A DNA stretch of 64,000 nucleotides from Rutidosis leptorrhynchoides. Lineage: Eukaryota > Streptophyta > Magnoliopsida > Asterales > Asteraceae. Positions 1-9,836 of the stretch are shown in pieces. The stretch lies in NCBI RefSeq assembly GCF_046630445.1, contig NC_092333.1, positions 184,352,001-184,416,000 of the forward strand. The letters run 5' to 3'. Each line of letters starts with the position of its first letter. Position 1 is the stretch's first letter. The position numbers were made by a program, and so were the translations under genes. The notes under the pieces were generated by a model. That model saw only the letters and a list, made by a program, of their open reading frames with translations, was not told where the DNA came from and made no database searches.

Positions 1-844
1 TTTGACACTTAAACCCTAATTTTGACCCATAAAGGTCAAAATCTCATCCTTTACAAGTTTTGACACCTAAACACATTTAACTCGGTTCTATACTTCAACT
101 TAATCCATTTTAAGTTTATAAACATCATTAAATCGCCAATTGGGTCATAATTACCACCGAACCCTAATTTGACCCAAAGTCACAATTAGTCAACCATAAT
201 ACCCTAAATGGGTTTCAATACTTCAATAATCACTATACCTAGTGATTAAACTCCAAACCAAAGCCTAATCAAGGCCAAATCGTCATCCAACCCAAAACCC
301 GCCAAGTGACAAGAATAACTAGTCACCATAAACCCATTTCATCACCTAAAAGGGTTACACAACAATTTAACTCAAAACCCTAACTTGAATATCAAATCAA
401 ATAAATGAAATTCGGAGTTTGAGCTTACCAATACCACCACAACGTAGCTAGGAACGAAAGGAACAACTTTAAAACCCGAGACTTTGAACGATTCGAGCTT
501 CTTCTTCACCAAAACCTCAAATCTCTCTCTAGACCTCTCTCTCTCTCTAAGAATGGATGAAGATGATGAATGGATGTGAAATGATCCAAAGTTAGATCTA
601 AACCAACTGATATGGCTCACAAATCCGGCCCCAAGTGAATTTACCAAATTACCCTTCATTTAAAATAATTAAAAACAAAGGATTCTGTCAGCGCGATTCG
701 GCGCGGCGCGCACCAGACCCGCGCGGCGCGCAAGTAGTCAGTTTCAGGTTCTTTTGCTTTTTAACTAAATATAAATATTAAACGAAGCCCGTTCTCGTAT
801 GTCTTTTATAAACAAGTATACAAAATAAATATTCGGGTCTTACA
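1..844 (-). repeat. 3' LTR of the gag-only element (partial)
   Basis: Matches 6067-6908 almost base for base. In element orientation it begins TGTAAGACCC at 844, directly after the polypurine tract. The rest lies beyond the window start. It contains several ACCCTAA words, which are LTR sequence and not telomere. Confidence 0.9.
686..735. repeat. Paired GC-rich tag in the 3' LTR
   Basis: Two near-identical GC-rich words containing GCGCGGCGCGC lie about 10 bp apart in otherwise AT-rich LTR sequence. The same pair is in the 5' LTR at 6750-6799. In element orientation they lie about 110-160 bp from the LTR start, in the presumed U3 region. Confidence 0.7.
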
Positions 845-859
845 ACTCTCCCCCACTTA
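845..859 (-). promoter_or_regulatory. Polypurine tract of the gag-only element
   Basis: On the minus strand TAAGTGGGGGAGAGT immediately precedes the TGTAAG start of the 3' LTR. This is the expected place and composition of the plus-strand DNA primer. Confidence 0.85.
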
Positions 860-1448
860 AACTCGATCACGTCCTCGTGATCCTCGTCACTTAACCAAAC
901 GGACCCCACTTACGGTCCTAAACATAAGTTCCAACCCGACTTTCCTAGGCAACTATTCTCATTGAAGCACCTTTAACACTAAAATCGTCATCCGCGATTT
1001 TCTCAAATCCACAATCCGAGCACTAAAACCATGCTCCTTCCCTAACATCGGGAAAACTCAACCAATCTCGTACCGAGATATAAATCCCTTAGCGTACTAT
1101 TACCGAGTACAACGCTAAAAGCACCCAAGTCCCAACCTAAGGTCAACAACCCGAACCGATGAAGACCGATCCAAACGAATCCTTACGGATAACACCACTC
1201 AATAGACATCCCTTGTAGTGCGCAATACGACCAATACGCAACTACCGTAACATCATAATCCAACAGTTAAAAACCGATAGTTCCCAAACGACTATGGAAA
1301 CGCAAATCCCAAGGTGTACGAAATCAACCATCGTCACACCCGTAACCAACATGTGAGCGAAACACGGCTATCGCATCACTAATCTCACAACATGGTCCTC
1401 ACGACCCCACCATCGGTGTATAAAACAACCGACAGATCACACAACACG

Positions 1449-1811
1449 AAGGCTGGCCGAAAACACACGCGCCTTTAGTGAATCCGAACTACACGAGAGT
1501 CACTATCCCAGAGGAATGACCGAACTACACGATTCATTTATGAATCCGAACTATACGAGACTCACTCCTCAATACAATGACCGAAACCACACGAGTCATT
1601 TGTGAATCCGAACTACACGAGATTCACTTCCACAACATCGAGGTTGGCCGAACTACACGAGCCTTAGTAATCCGAAACCACACGAGATTACTACCTCAAT
1701 AAGATGACCGAACTACACGAGTCACCATGAATCCGAACTACACGAGATTCATTCCGATAAGATGACCGAACTACACGCGTCATCGTGAATCCGAAAACAC
1801 ACACGATTCAC
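1449..1811. repeat. Hairpin array A: twelve hairpins with a constant loop
   Basis: About twelve consecutive units, 22-30 bp each, share the loop CCGAACTACACGAG (variants CCGAAACCACACGAG, CCGAAAACACACACG) flanked by stems that differ from unit to unit but stay complementary. Examples are TAGTAAT/ATTACTA (1665-1693), GTGAAT/ATTCAC (1602-1627 and 1785-1811), AATGA/TCATT (1576-1600), GATGA/TCATC (1761-1784), ATGAAT/ATTCAT (1728-1752) and AAGGC/GCCTT (1449-1475). A few stems have one mismatch. On the transcribed minus strand the loop reads CTCGTGTAGTTCGG. Stems that change while pairing is kept suggest selection on structure, or duplication followed by gene-conversion-like turnover. Confidence 0.85.
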
Positions 1812-1815
1812 AACC

Positions 1816-2160
1816 ATGATGAAGTCAGCGGACCCGAAGATCATGCTTCACCAATCTCAACACCGGATGAAGTCAGCGGACCCGAAGATCATGCTTCACC
1901 GATATAACACCACGCTCATGATGAAGTCAGCGGACCCCGAAAGTCATGCTCCACCAATCACGTACTCCCATGATGAAGTCAGCGGACCCTAAAGATCATG
2001 CTTCATCAATCAACCATACCATAATGAAGTCAGCGGACCCCGAAAGTCATGCTTCATTAATCACAATCCCATGATGAAGTCAGCGGACTCCGAAAGTCAT
2101 GCTTCATCAATCAACAATCCCACGATGAAGTCAGCGGACCCCGAAGGTCATGCTTCATCT
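1816..2160. repeat. Hairpin array B: seven hairpins with a second constant loop
   Basis: Seven units of about 32-37 bp share the inner word TCAGCGGACC and the inner end GTCATG or ATCATG, and are closed by TGAAG/CTTCA stems. In the best units the stem is longer: GATGAAG/CTTCATC (2124-2159), TGATGAAG/CTTCATCA (2072-2109) and TAATGAAG/CTTCATTA (2022-2059). The last differs from its neighbour by a compensated G-C to A-T change. Spacing is about 45-60 bp. The array follows array A directly and both sit in the non-coding part of the element. Confidence 0.85.
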
Positions 2161-3142
2161 ATCACATACGCACTTTCGGCCTCAAACACCGAGTCGTGCA
2201 ACATCACGCTCTGCTACACTACAGTGAACCCTAGCGGACCACTAACCATCCATAATCGAGCAAGAACCACCTATACCAAACATAGGTAGCAAACAATAAT
2301 TCTCCAAAAGAGAACCCGACACACACCTCCCTTAACCGAAGGATTTCACCTTGCTCGCCACATACGTCCATTATCCCTCAACGAGATTTACCACATTACC
2401 ACCTTGGTGATAATTCAAATCCAAAATCATAAGTACAATTTATCCAAAATTGTGCTCTACCACAAATCGACCCAACCAGGTCTCGACAGCATTTTCCGGA
2501 TCTACCAATAGCATCATCCGAAATCTCACACTAAAACTTCCTCGTGCGGGAGTGTAACTCCCCCACTTAGAACCACGTTCCATATCCACAACTCGTACAA
2601 CCGCACAATGCTACCACATGTAGACTTTACCAATAATTGGGCTCACACTACCCATTACCACATCTTGCTCCAACCTTGAGTACACGAAGGATTTTAACCA
2701 ACCCTTAAACACTTTGTACAAAAAGTGTACCGCAACACAATCGGAGTCGAACACCACGCTAGTAGGTATAAAAGAGGCACCTAATGTCGCGTCATAAAGA
2801 CTCCATTACCAACACACATCGAGATTTAAAACACTCGATCTCAAGGGTTCCAACCAACCGACGAACCTCATGATTCGTCACTTCAACATAAAAGCGAACA
2901 CGCGCTTAACAACCAAACACCAAAACCATTTCCGTGGCTTGGTAGAAACGTTTCCCAAATACTAAGGAATGCTTGGTTGCACTAAGTCTTACGCCCTTCG
3001 CCCGTCAATCAATCATCAACATAGGGTACTTCCATTAGGAACGTCACCCATAGCATAACATGCACAACAAAGGCACGCAACTCAAACTCAAACGGCATTT
3101 AATAAATAATCAAAAGACATATTTATCAAAATTAAACGTACC

Positions 3143-4159
3143 TTAACGTCTCCTGGCCGCACCCGTCCCCGCTAACTTGGGACATTCCGACTTACGATGT
3201 CCTTCTTTTTGGCAATTGAAGCACACCATACCATCACCCTTTGGTACCGAACATTCCCAAGACTTGTGACCCCTCACGCCACAATTGTAACATCTAGCCG
3301 CACTAGAATCCGACATACCCGTTCGCGTACCACCCGTGCTCACACTCGGACCCTTAGCCCTCTTACTCGGAGCACCGTAAGAAACGACCCTTCGCTCACT
3401 TGAAGGTTCAACCCTTTTCGATCGTGAATACGACTCGAAACCTCTAGCCAAGTCGAATAATTCCGAAAACGATTTCGCTTGACCCCGGCTAATTTTACTT
3501 TTCAAGTCATCATTCAAGGTCCGATAGAAATCTCCCATCAACAAACGATCATTCCCCAAATACTCCGGACAAAAACGAGCCTTCGCCATAAAGGTCGTCT
3601 TGAGAGTACTCAAATCCATAGATCCTTGTAGCAAATTTCGCAACTCATTACGCAATTCCCACAAATCGGCCGAAGTCCGGAACTCCTCGAAGAATTCCTC
3701 CTTAAAGTCGTCCCACGATAAAGCCATAAACGTCTCGCCACCGACAAGATCAATCTTACCATCCAACCAATCCCTTGCCCTACCTCGCAACAAACTAGTA
3801 GCGAGTCTCGTCTTTTTCTCGGGTGGGCAATCAATAGTACGGAAACACCCTTCGACGTCCGAAATCCAAGTTGTGCTTACCAAAGGATCCGGCTTTCCGT
3901 CATACATCGGGGGTTTAGTCCTCATGAAGCTCTTAAAATAACGCTCCATTTCACCACTACTTTGAAGTTCGGAATACCTCCTTTCCATTCTTTCTTCTAA
4001 CGCACCCATTTGCTCCGCAACGGCGGCCGCAACTCTAGTATTAAACTCCTCGTCATTCATCTCGATCTTGTTTCGCGTCGCCATTCTAAAGAATGCAAAA
4101 CGATTAGTCCACGAACGTGTCAAACCGTACGCACGACACAGCCCCATCTTGCTAAACAC
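3143..4159 (-). CDS. gag: Gag polyprotein of the gag-only element, two zinc knuckles
   Basis: An open frame of 338 codons. Gag builds the virus-like particle and packages the element RNA in the cytoplasm. The middle (about residues 75-250) resembles the plant retrotransposon gag fold: a W-rich segment with RARDWLDGK, then a helix-rich part containing FRTSADLWELRNELRNLL. The C-terminus carries two CCHC knuckles of form C-X2-C-X4-H-X4-C, CYNCGVRGHKSWEC (about 290-303) and CFNCQKEGHRKSEC (about 313-326), for RNA binding. The first 25 residues look unlike Gag; the likelier start is the Met of MATRNK at 4084, giving 313 aa. No stop or frameshift is present, unlike most coding relics here. There is no downstream pol, so this appears to be the only protein the element makes. 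Confidence 0.85.
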   Translation of the reverse strand: MFSKMGLCRAYGLTRSWTNRFAFFRMATRNKIEMNDEEFNTRVAAAVAEQMGALEERMERRYSELQSSGEMERYFKSFMRTKPPMYDGKPDPLVSTTWISDVEGCFRTIDCPPEKKTRLATSLLRGRARDWLDGKIDLVGGETFMALSWDDFKEEFFEEFRTSADLWELRNELRNLLQGSMDLSTLKTTFMAKARFCPEYLGNDRLLMGDFYRTLNDDLKSKISRGQAKSFSELFDLARGFESYSRSKRVEPSSERRVVSYGAPSKRAKGPSVSTGGTRTGMSDSSAARCYNCGVRGHKSWECSVPKGDGMVCFNCQKEGHRKSECPKLAGTGAARRR

Positions 4160-4509
4160 TCATCGTACATCACTTGTTAGACACGATTTGCACCCGTAAT
4201 AAGGTTTACAAGTTCTTATTACGCACACATGCCGCATCGACTCGTTAGTACAACGACCGTCTCGCTCAATGATATACACAAACACAACCAAAATTCTACG
4301 CAGTACAAACACACGCGAGAATTATTATCACAACACAACAACATATTAATAATATCCGTATTACTAATATAAACGTTAGTCAACCTATAGCCAAGGCACT
4401 AACCAAACCCATTCCGACCCGTAATCCTACAAGTCCCGCAACAAATTACGCGCACACAAAAGTCTAAGTCTAGGCACCTATCTCAGGTCACCTAAATCCC
4501 TTAGACCAT
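4160..4509 (-). other. 5' leader between primer site and gag
   Basis: About 350 bp of untranslated leader in element orientation. No convincing ORF or other feature is seen. Confidence 0.5.
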
Positions 4510-4521
4510 GCTCTGATACCA
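4510..4521 (-). promoter_or_regulatory. Primer binding site, initiator methionine tRNA type
   Basis: On the minus strand TGGTATCAGAGC lies two bases inside the 5' LTR end. It is the usual plant site complementary to the 3' end of initiator Met tRNA. Confidence 0.9.
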
Positions 4522-4599
4522 CTTGTAACGACCCAAACCAACCCGCATTAAACCGCGTTAAATTTACAAAATAAAAAAAAAATTGCTGAACTGCCACCT

Positions 4600-4633
4600 G
4601 GCGCGGCGCGCCATATAGGCCGCGCGGCGCGCC
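4600..4633. repeat. Paired GC-rich tag near the LTR 3' end
   Basis: Two words containing GCGCGGCGCGCC are separated by about 9 bp. GGCGCGCC is a perfect 8-bp palindrome. The composition stands out sharply from the AT-rich flanks. Confidence 0.75.
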
Positions 4634-4969
4634 AAACCTGACTGTCCGGAAAGTCTTTAAATGTGAAAATGTTTGACTAGTTCCCGACATATTTAGGCGT
4701 AACGCTTTTAACCCCATGTTCCATATATAAAAACTAGCACGTTCTATTAATAAAATTATGTTTACGAAGCGGGGCCCACATTGACCCAAATTACCCCTTA
4801 AGTACCAAAATACAATTTTTGACCATAAGACTTTTAATACAAAACAAAGCCGAGCATGGCGATTGGGGATACGCTACCCAATCCTAATAAATCCAAAAGC
4901 AAGCCTTCTACGCAAACTATGCAAGTCCTCTAATCCTCGTGCTTACCCGAGCCACCATCCGCATGCAAT

Positions 4970-5808
4970 CTATAAAAAGAGTCAACAACGAGAGGGTAAG
5001 CTAACGCTTAGTGAATGATAATATACTACATACATATATATGTATAAAATGGACACGCCACAAAATAACAAATACCGCATACCGAGGCATCCATATAAGG
5101 CACTACACTAAGCATACCGTACGATCTCTAAGCAACGAGCTAAAGATACAATAACAATATAAGTTCACCAACGACGATGTGAACAACGCAAAATAGCTAC
5201 ACCCGGAGGGTTAGCTACAACACAACAATACATTAATATATAACAATATAAACGAACAAGGTTAACACCTTAACCCAATACCGAGAACCAAATACCACAA
5301 TGAAGATTGGCCGAACTACACGAGCCTTAGTAATCCGAAACCACACGAGATTACTATCTTCACAACATCGAGGTTGGCCGAACTACACGAGCCTTAGTAA
5401 TCCGAAACCACACGAGATTACTACCTCAATAGGATGACCGAACTACACGAGTCACCATGAATCCGAACTACACGAGATTCATTTGATAAGATGACCGAAA
5501 CCACACGCGTCATCGTGAATCCGAAACCACACGCGATTCACATCTCCAACTCAAACCCACGGTCACGGGATTATAAAATCCACCACATCGGGGCTACAAC
5601 ATCCAAATCACAATCACGTGTGATAATGTACACACGAACGTGTACTTCACCAAAGATGGTCAACCAAGCGCACAACCGTGCCAATTGGACTTATACAAAA
5701 GTCCATCAAGTCCACCTACATGTGAAGTGAGCTCTATAGCCGAGAATCACTCCACCCGACCCGCACCCATCCTACACATACATATGTACATAGGATAATA
5801 TCACTCAC
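4970..5808 (-). promoter_or_regulatory. Intron-like module in the gag-only LTR
   Basis: On the minus strand AAG|GTGAGTGA at 5808 fits a plant 5' splice site, and CTCTTTTTATAG ending at 4970 fits a 3' splice site (839 bp). A matching arrangement occurs in solo LTR C and, with TTTTTCTCAG acceptors, in the Tekay-like LTRs. Hairpin array A lies inside it. Splicing is inferred, not shown. Confidence 0.35.
5300..5545. repeat. Hairpin array A, LTR copy (about eight hairpins)
   Basis: It carries the same constant loop as the internal array at 1449-1811, with stems such as TAGTAAT/ATTACTA (twice), ATGAAT/ATTCAT and GTGAAT/ATTCAC. The order of units matches the right half of the internal array, so one array was copied from the other. 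Confidence 0.85.
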
Positions 5809-6749
5809 CTTGAAGTCTTGAAGAGTGCTTCCAAGTAATCCGCAAGTCGCCAATGGGAAATACCTAATCCATTATCACAATTACAACATTACACTTAGAG
5901 TGGATTCACAATTCAACCCAATTCAACCATTAGTGCAATTTCGACCCAAATGCACTTCCAAGCACAAACCGTGCCCAAACTAACCCATAATCACTAACAC
6001 AAGTGAGAATGGTCCCAATATGTCAATTAAACTCGAACTCAAGTGTTAAACACGTGTCATACCCATTTTGACACTTAAACCCTAATTTTGACCCATAAAG
6101 GTCAAAATCTCATCCTTTACAAGTTTTGACACCTAAACACATTTAACTCGGTTCTATACTTCAACTTAATCCATTTTAAGTTTATAAACATCATTAAATC
6201 GCCAATTGGGTCATAATTACCACCGAACCCTAATTTGACCCAAAGTCACAATTAGTCAACCATAATACCCTAAATGGGTTCCAATACTTCAATAATCACT
6301 ATACCTAGTGATTAAACTCCAAACCAAAGCCTAATCAAGGCCAAATCGTCATCCAACCCAAAACCCGCCAAGTGACAAGAATAACTAGTCACCATAAACC
6401 CATTTCATCACCTAAAAGGGTTACACAACAATTTAACTCAAAACCCTAACTTGAATATCAAATCAAATAAATGAAATTCGGAGTTTGAGCTTACCAATAC
6501 CACCACAACGTAGCTAGGAACGAAAGGAACAACTTTAAAACCCGAGACTTTGAACGATTCGAGCTTCTTTTTCACCAAAACCTCAAATCTCTCTCTAGAC
6601 CTCTCTCTCTCTAAGAATGGATGAAGATGATGAATGGATGTGAAATGATCCAAAGTTAGATCTAAACCAACTGATATGGCTCACAAATCTGGCCCCAAGT
6701 GAATTTACCAAATTACCCTTCATTTAAAATAATTAAAAACAAAGGATTC

Positions 6750-6799
6750 TGTCAGCGCGATTCGGCGCGGCGCGCACCAGACCCGCGCGGCGCGCAAGT
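6750..6799. repeat. Paired GC-rich tag in the 5' LTR
   Basis: This is the LTR counterpart of 686-735. In element orientation a TATA-like AT-rich stretch (TTATTTTAAATG) follows about 25 bp downstream; it is only a weak TATA match. Confidence 0.65.
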
Positions 6800-7764
6800 A
6801 GTCAGTTTCAGGTTCTTTTGCTTTTTAACTAAATATAAATATTAAATGAAGCCCGTTCTCGTATGTCTTTTATAAACAAGTATACAAAATAAATATTCGG
6901 GTCTTACAATGTTACAAGTTATTTTTGTAAAGGTAGTCATTTCAGTCAAAAGAACGACGTCTAGATGACTATTTTGGAAAACATACTTCCACTTTGAGTT
7001 TAACCATGATTTTTGGATATAGTTTCATGTTCATAAGAAAAATCATTTTCCCAGAAGAACAACTTTTAAATCAAAGTTTAACATAGTTTTTAATTAACTA
7101 ACCCAAAACAGCCTGCGGTGTTACTACGACGGCGTATATCCGGTTTTACGGTGTTTTTCGTGTTTTCCGGTTTTAAATAATTAAGTTAGCATATCATAAA
7201 GATATAGAACATGTGTTTAGTTGATTTTAAAAGTCAAGTTAGAAGGATTAACTTTTGTTTGTGAACAAGTTTAGAATTAACTAAACTATGTTCTAGTGAT
7301 TACGAGTTTAAACCTTCGAATAAGATAGTTTTATATATATGAATCGAATGATGTTATGAACATCATTACAACCTAAAGTTTAGTAGGTAAACCTACTGGA
7401 AGTGACAAGAAATGATCTAACTTCAAAGGAGCTTGGATGGCTTGAATGTTCTTGAAGTAGGATCATGACACAAAACAAGTTCAAGTAAGATTTTTACTCG
7501 AATTAAGATAGTTTATAGTTAAATTGAATCAAAGTTTGAATATGAATATTATCTTGAATAAGAAAGATAACCTACTGTAAATAACAAAGGTTTCTTGATC
7601 TTAGATGATTACTTGGAATGGATTAGAAAGCTTGGAAGTAAACTAGTAAACTTGAAAGGATTTTCGAAGTGTTCTTGAAGTGTTCTTCCTAAGATGATTA
7701 TAGCTTGATTCTTGAAGTAATTTTTGATGAAGATGATGATTAGCTACTGGAAAAATTCATTTAT

Positions 7765-7766
<2 letters not shown>

Positions 7767-7802
<36 letters not shown>
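7767..7802. repeat. (GT)n microsatellite
   Basis: A run of about 18 GT units lies inside the family B LTR fragment. Confidence 0.95.
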
Positions 7803-7806
<4 letters not shown>

Positions 7807-8486
7807 TGAGAGAGAATTAGTAAGAGAATTGGAAGTGAAATGGAGTGAATGATGAGTGGTAAGTGGTGAGTGGTGAGTGGGGTTAAAAGGAGTTCTAGTT
7901 AGTTGACTAGTTCATGGTAGAAGTAAAAATTGATTAGTCATGCATGACATAATCAAGAGTGGAATCCCATGCTAGTTCCTATTGGTATATGCCCATAGTA
8001 AGTACGTCTAGTAGCTGTGTATAATACGGGTATGAATACGACAAGAATTCTTGATGAAAAAAGAATGAGAATATAACTGTAACCATTTTCGTTAAGTATG
8101 AGTGTTTTGATATATGTCTTGAAGTCTTCCAAAAGTATATTAATACATCTAAATACACTACATGTATATATATTTTAACTGAGTCGTTAAGTAATCGTTA
8201 GTCGTTACATGTAAGTGTTGTTTTGAAACCTTTAAGTTAACGATCTCATTTAATGTTGTTAACCCATTGTTTATTATATCTAATGAGATGTTAAATTATT
8301 ATATTATCATGATATTATGATATATTAATATATCTTAATATGATATATATACATTTAAATGTCGTTACAACGATAAGCGTTACATATATGCCTCGTTCAA
8401 AATCCTTAAGTTAGTAGTCTTGTTTTTACATATGTAGTTCATTGTTAATATACTTAATGATATGTTTACTTATCATAATACCATGT

Positions 8487-8490
<4 letters not shown>

Positions 8491-8577
<87 letters not shown>
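8491..8577. repeat. (TA)n microsatellite
   Basis: A run of about 43 TA units. The matching place in solo LTR B (around 22037-22054) has only a short run, so this is a post-duplication expansion. Confidence 0.95.
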
Positions 8578-8579
<2 letters not shown>

Positions 8580-8781
8580 ATATATGACATCATATAGTTT
8601 TTACAAGTTTTAACGTTCGTGAATCACCGGTCAACTTGGGTGGTGAATTGTCTATATAAAACCTATTTCAATTAATCAAGTCTTAACAAGTTTGATTGCT
8701 TAACATGTTGGAAACACTTAATCATATAAATATCAATTTCATTTAATATATATAAACATGGAAAAGTTCGGGTCACTACAA

Positions 8782-8856
8782 GCGCGTTATGACCGTGCCT
8801 ATGCTCTGGCCCAGATCCAGCATGCTGTTAACAGTGATGATGATAATGAGGAGTAG
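8782..8856 (+). pseudogene. C-terminal 24-codon tail of an unidentified ORF of Athila-1
   Basis: The frame runs straight out of the LTR junction at 8781 and ends with TAG after the acidic tail NSDDDNEE. The tail reads RYDRAYALAQIQHAVN before the acidic run. It precedes the Athila 3' non-coding region, so it may be the end of the third, env-position ORF known in Athila elements. That assignment rests on position; I do not recognise the sequence. The upstream part is not in the window. Confidence 0.4.
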
Positions 8857-8948
8857 GGAATGTTGAGACTCCTGTGATGATTTGGTTATGTTATGTTTTA
8901 AAAAACATTATTATTATTATTTACACTCTGGTCTGTAATAACTTTAAC
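8857..8948 (+). other. Athila-1 3' untranslated sequence, left of solo LTR C
   Basis: Non-coding. It continues at 11105 after removal of solo LTR C and one copy of the ttaac duplication. Confidence 0.6.
8944..8948. repeat. Target-site duplication ttaac, left copy (solo LTR C)
   Basis: Identical to 11105-11109. Confidence 0.9.
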
Positions 8949-9267
8949 TGTAATAACCCAACCCGTAATCCTTACGATAATTTTTTTTATACTACACAAT
9001 TACACGCCAATTAAATATGTAACCCATTTCATGAGTTCTATTTAAAACGCACAACAATTAATTGTTTACAATAGGCACGAGGGCCACGAATAAAGTTTAG
9101 TACAAGTTTGACCCATTACAAATGATAGTTTATAAACCAAACGACGTTCCGAGCATGGTTTGGGACTAAACTACCCAAAACTAGGCCAACTTCCAAAAGC
9201 TCCAACATAACAACAACAAGGGACACCTAGTGCCCAACGACCCCCTTGCCCTTGCCCGCGCCTGCAT

Positions 9268-9836
9268 CTAAAAAGATAAAAAACGAGAGGGGTAAGCAAA
9301 GCTTAGTGAATGCAATAATTATACACATACATATATAACCTACTTACATGCAATCACATACACAATTACCTCATACACGCTAGCAATTTAAAAGACATAC
9401 CAACGCAAGGCATAACGCTAAATCTCCAAGACCACAAGCTAGCACAACGATAACATATATAACTCGAATATTGTGAAAACACCACACAACAAACACATAA
9501 CCATGGTTAACCAATAGTACAAGGAATGGTACTTCGAGTTTCCCATTGGTGTTCCCAACAACCGTTAGCGTACAACGAATTATAACACTAACCCCGGAGT
9601 GGTATCGATCGCCCGAACTTTAAACCCACCCGTCACGTGTAATGTGGTATCGAACGCCCGAACTTTAAACCCACGCTACACGCCCACACACATACATGAC
9701 ATGGCATCGAACGCCCGAACTTAAATCCATATCATATATTGACCCGATGTGGTATCGACCGCCCGAACTTAAATCCACATCGAATCTCGTACAAGTAAAT
9801 ACATTATATACACATATGCATAATCATTCCACTCAC
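9268..9836 (-). promoter_or_regulatory. Intron-like module in solo LTR C
   Basis: On the minus strand GAG|GTGAGTGG begins at 9836 and ATCTTTTTAG ends at 9268 (569 bp). Hairpin array C lies between the two sites. Inferred only. Confidence 0.35.
9590..9790. repeat. Hairpin array C: four hairpins with a third constant loop
   Basis: Four units share the loop core ATCGAACGCCCGAACTT (one base varies) closed by stems GATGTGG/CCACATC (9748-9783), ATGG/CCAT (9702-9730), TGTGG/CCACG and GTGG/CCAC. The array occupies the LTR position equivalent to array A in the gag-only LTR. Confidence 0.8.

Larger units (their letters stand above)
860..3142 (-). other. Non-coding 3' internal region of the gag-only element
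   Basis: This 2.3 kb lies between the gag stop and the polypurine tract, where autonomous elements carry pol. I see no long frame and no protease, RT or integrase motif in it. The part at 1449-2160 is two arrays of short hairpins, described separately. The flanking parts (860-1448 and 2161-3142) are AC-rich on the plus strand and hold nothing I recognise. Confidence 0.7.
1..6908 (-). mobile_element. Gag-only LTR retrotransposon (TR-GAG-like), left end outside window
   Basis: Read on the minus strand the element runs 5' LTR (6908 to 4524), initiator-Met-type primer site, gag, a long non-coding stretch, polypurine tract, and a 3' LTR cut by the window edge (844 to 1). The two LTR copies overlap for about 843 bp and differ by about four substitutions and one CT-repeat indel, so insertion is recent. 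No protease, RT, RNase H or integrase motif is visible in the 2.3 kb between gag and the polypurine tract, which makes it non-autonomous; it must borrow pol from another Ty3/gypsy element. Gag-carrying non-autonomous elements of this layout are known in plants as TR-GAG. It is inserted into the family B LTR fragment that resumes at 6909. Its second target-site copy lies outside the window. Confidence 0.85.
4524..6908 (-). repeat. 5' LTR of the gag-only element (2,385 bp)
   Basis: In element orientation it begins TGTAAGACCC (6908) and ends CGTTACA (4524), followed by the primer site. It contains one GC-tag pair near each end, hairpin array A at 5300-5545, and a GTGAGT donor-like site about 840 bp upstream of a pyrimidine-rich ATAG acceptor-like site. 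It shares its general layout with solo LTR C (8949-11104), so the two are probably related families. Confidence 0.9.
6909..8780 (-). repeat. LTR fragment of family B
   Basis: The reverse complement matches the first about 1.78 kb of solo LTR B (21834-23616), beginning TGTAGTGACCCG at 8780. The match stops at 6909, where the gag-only element inserted; the missing 1.47 kb of the LTR is presumably left of the window. The copy is longer than its partner mainly because of an expanded TA microsatellite. It is itself inserted in Athila-1, whose sequence resumes at 8781. Confidence 0.85.

Noticed and set aside
1-400. Several ACCCTAA words suggesting telomeric repeats
   Set aside because: They are scattered singly inside an LTR and recur identically in the second LTR at 6067-6500; there is no tandem array.
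1449-2160. Regularly spaced repeats resembling a CRISPR array
   Set aside because: The conserved words are hairpin loops with variable complementary arms, not direct repeats with unique spacers. The window is a plant retroelement and has no cas-like gene.
4510-4521. Possible tRNA gene fragments at TGGTATCAGAGC sites
   Set aside because: Only about 12 bases match a tRNA 3' end, always beside an LTR; these are primer binding sites.
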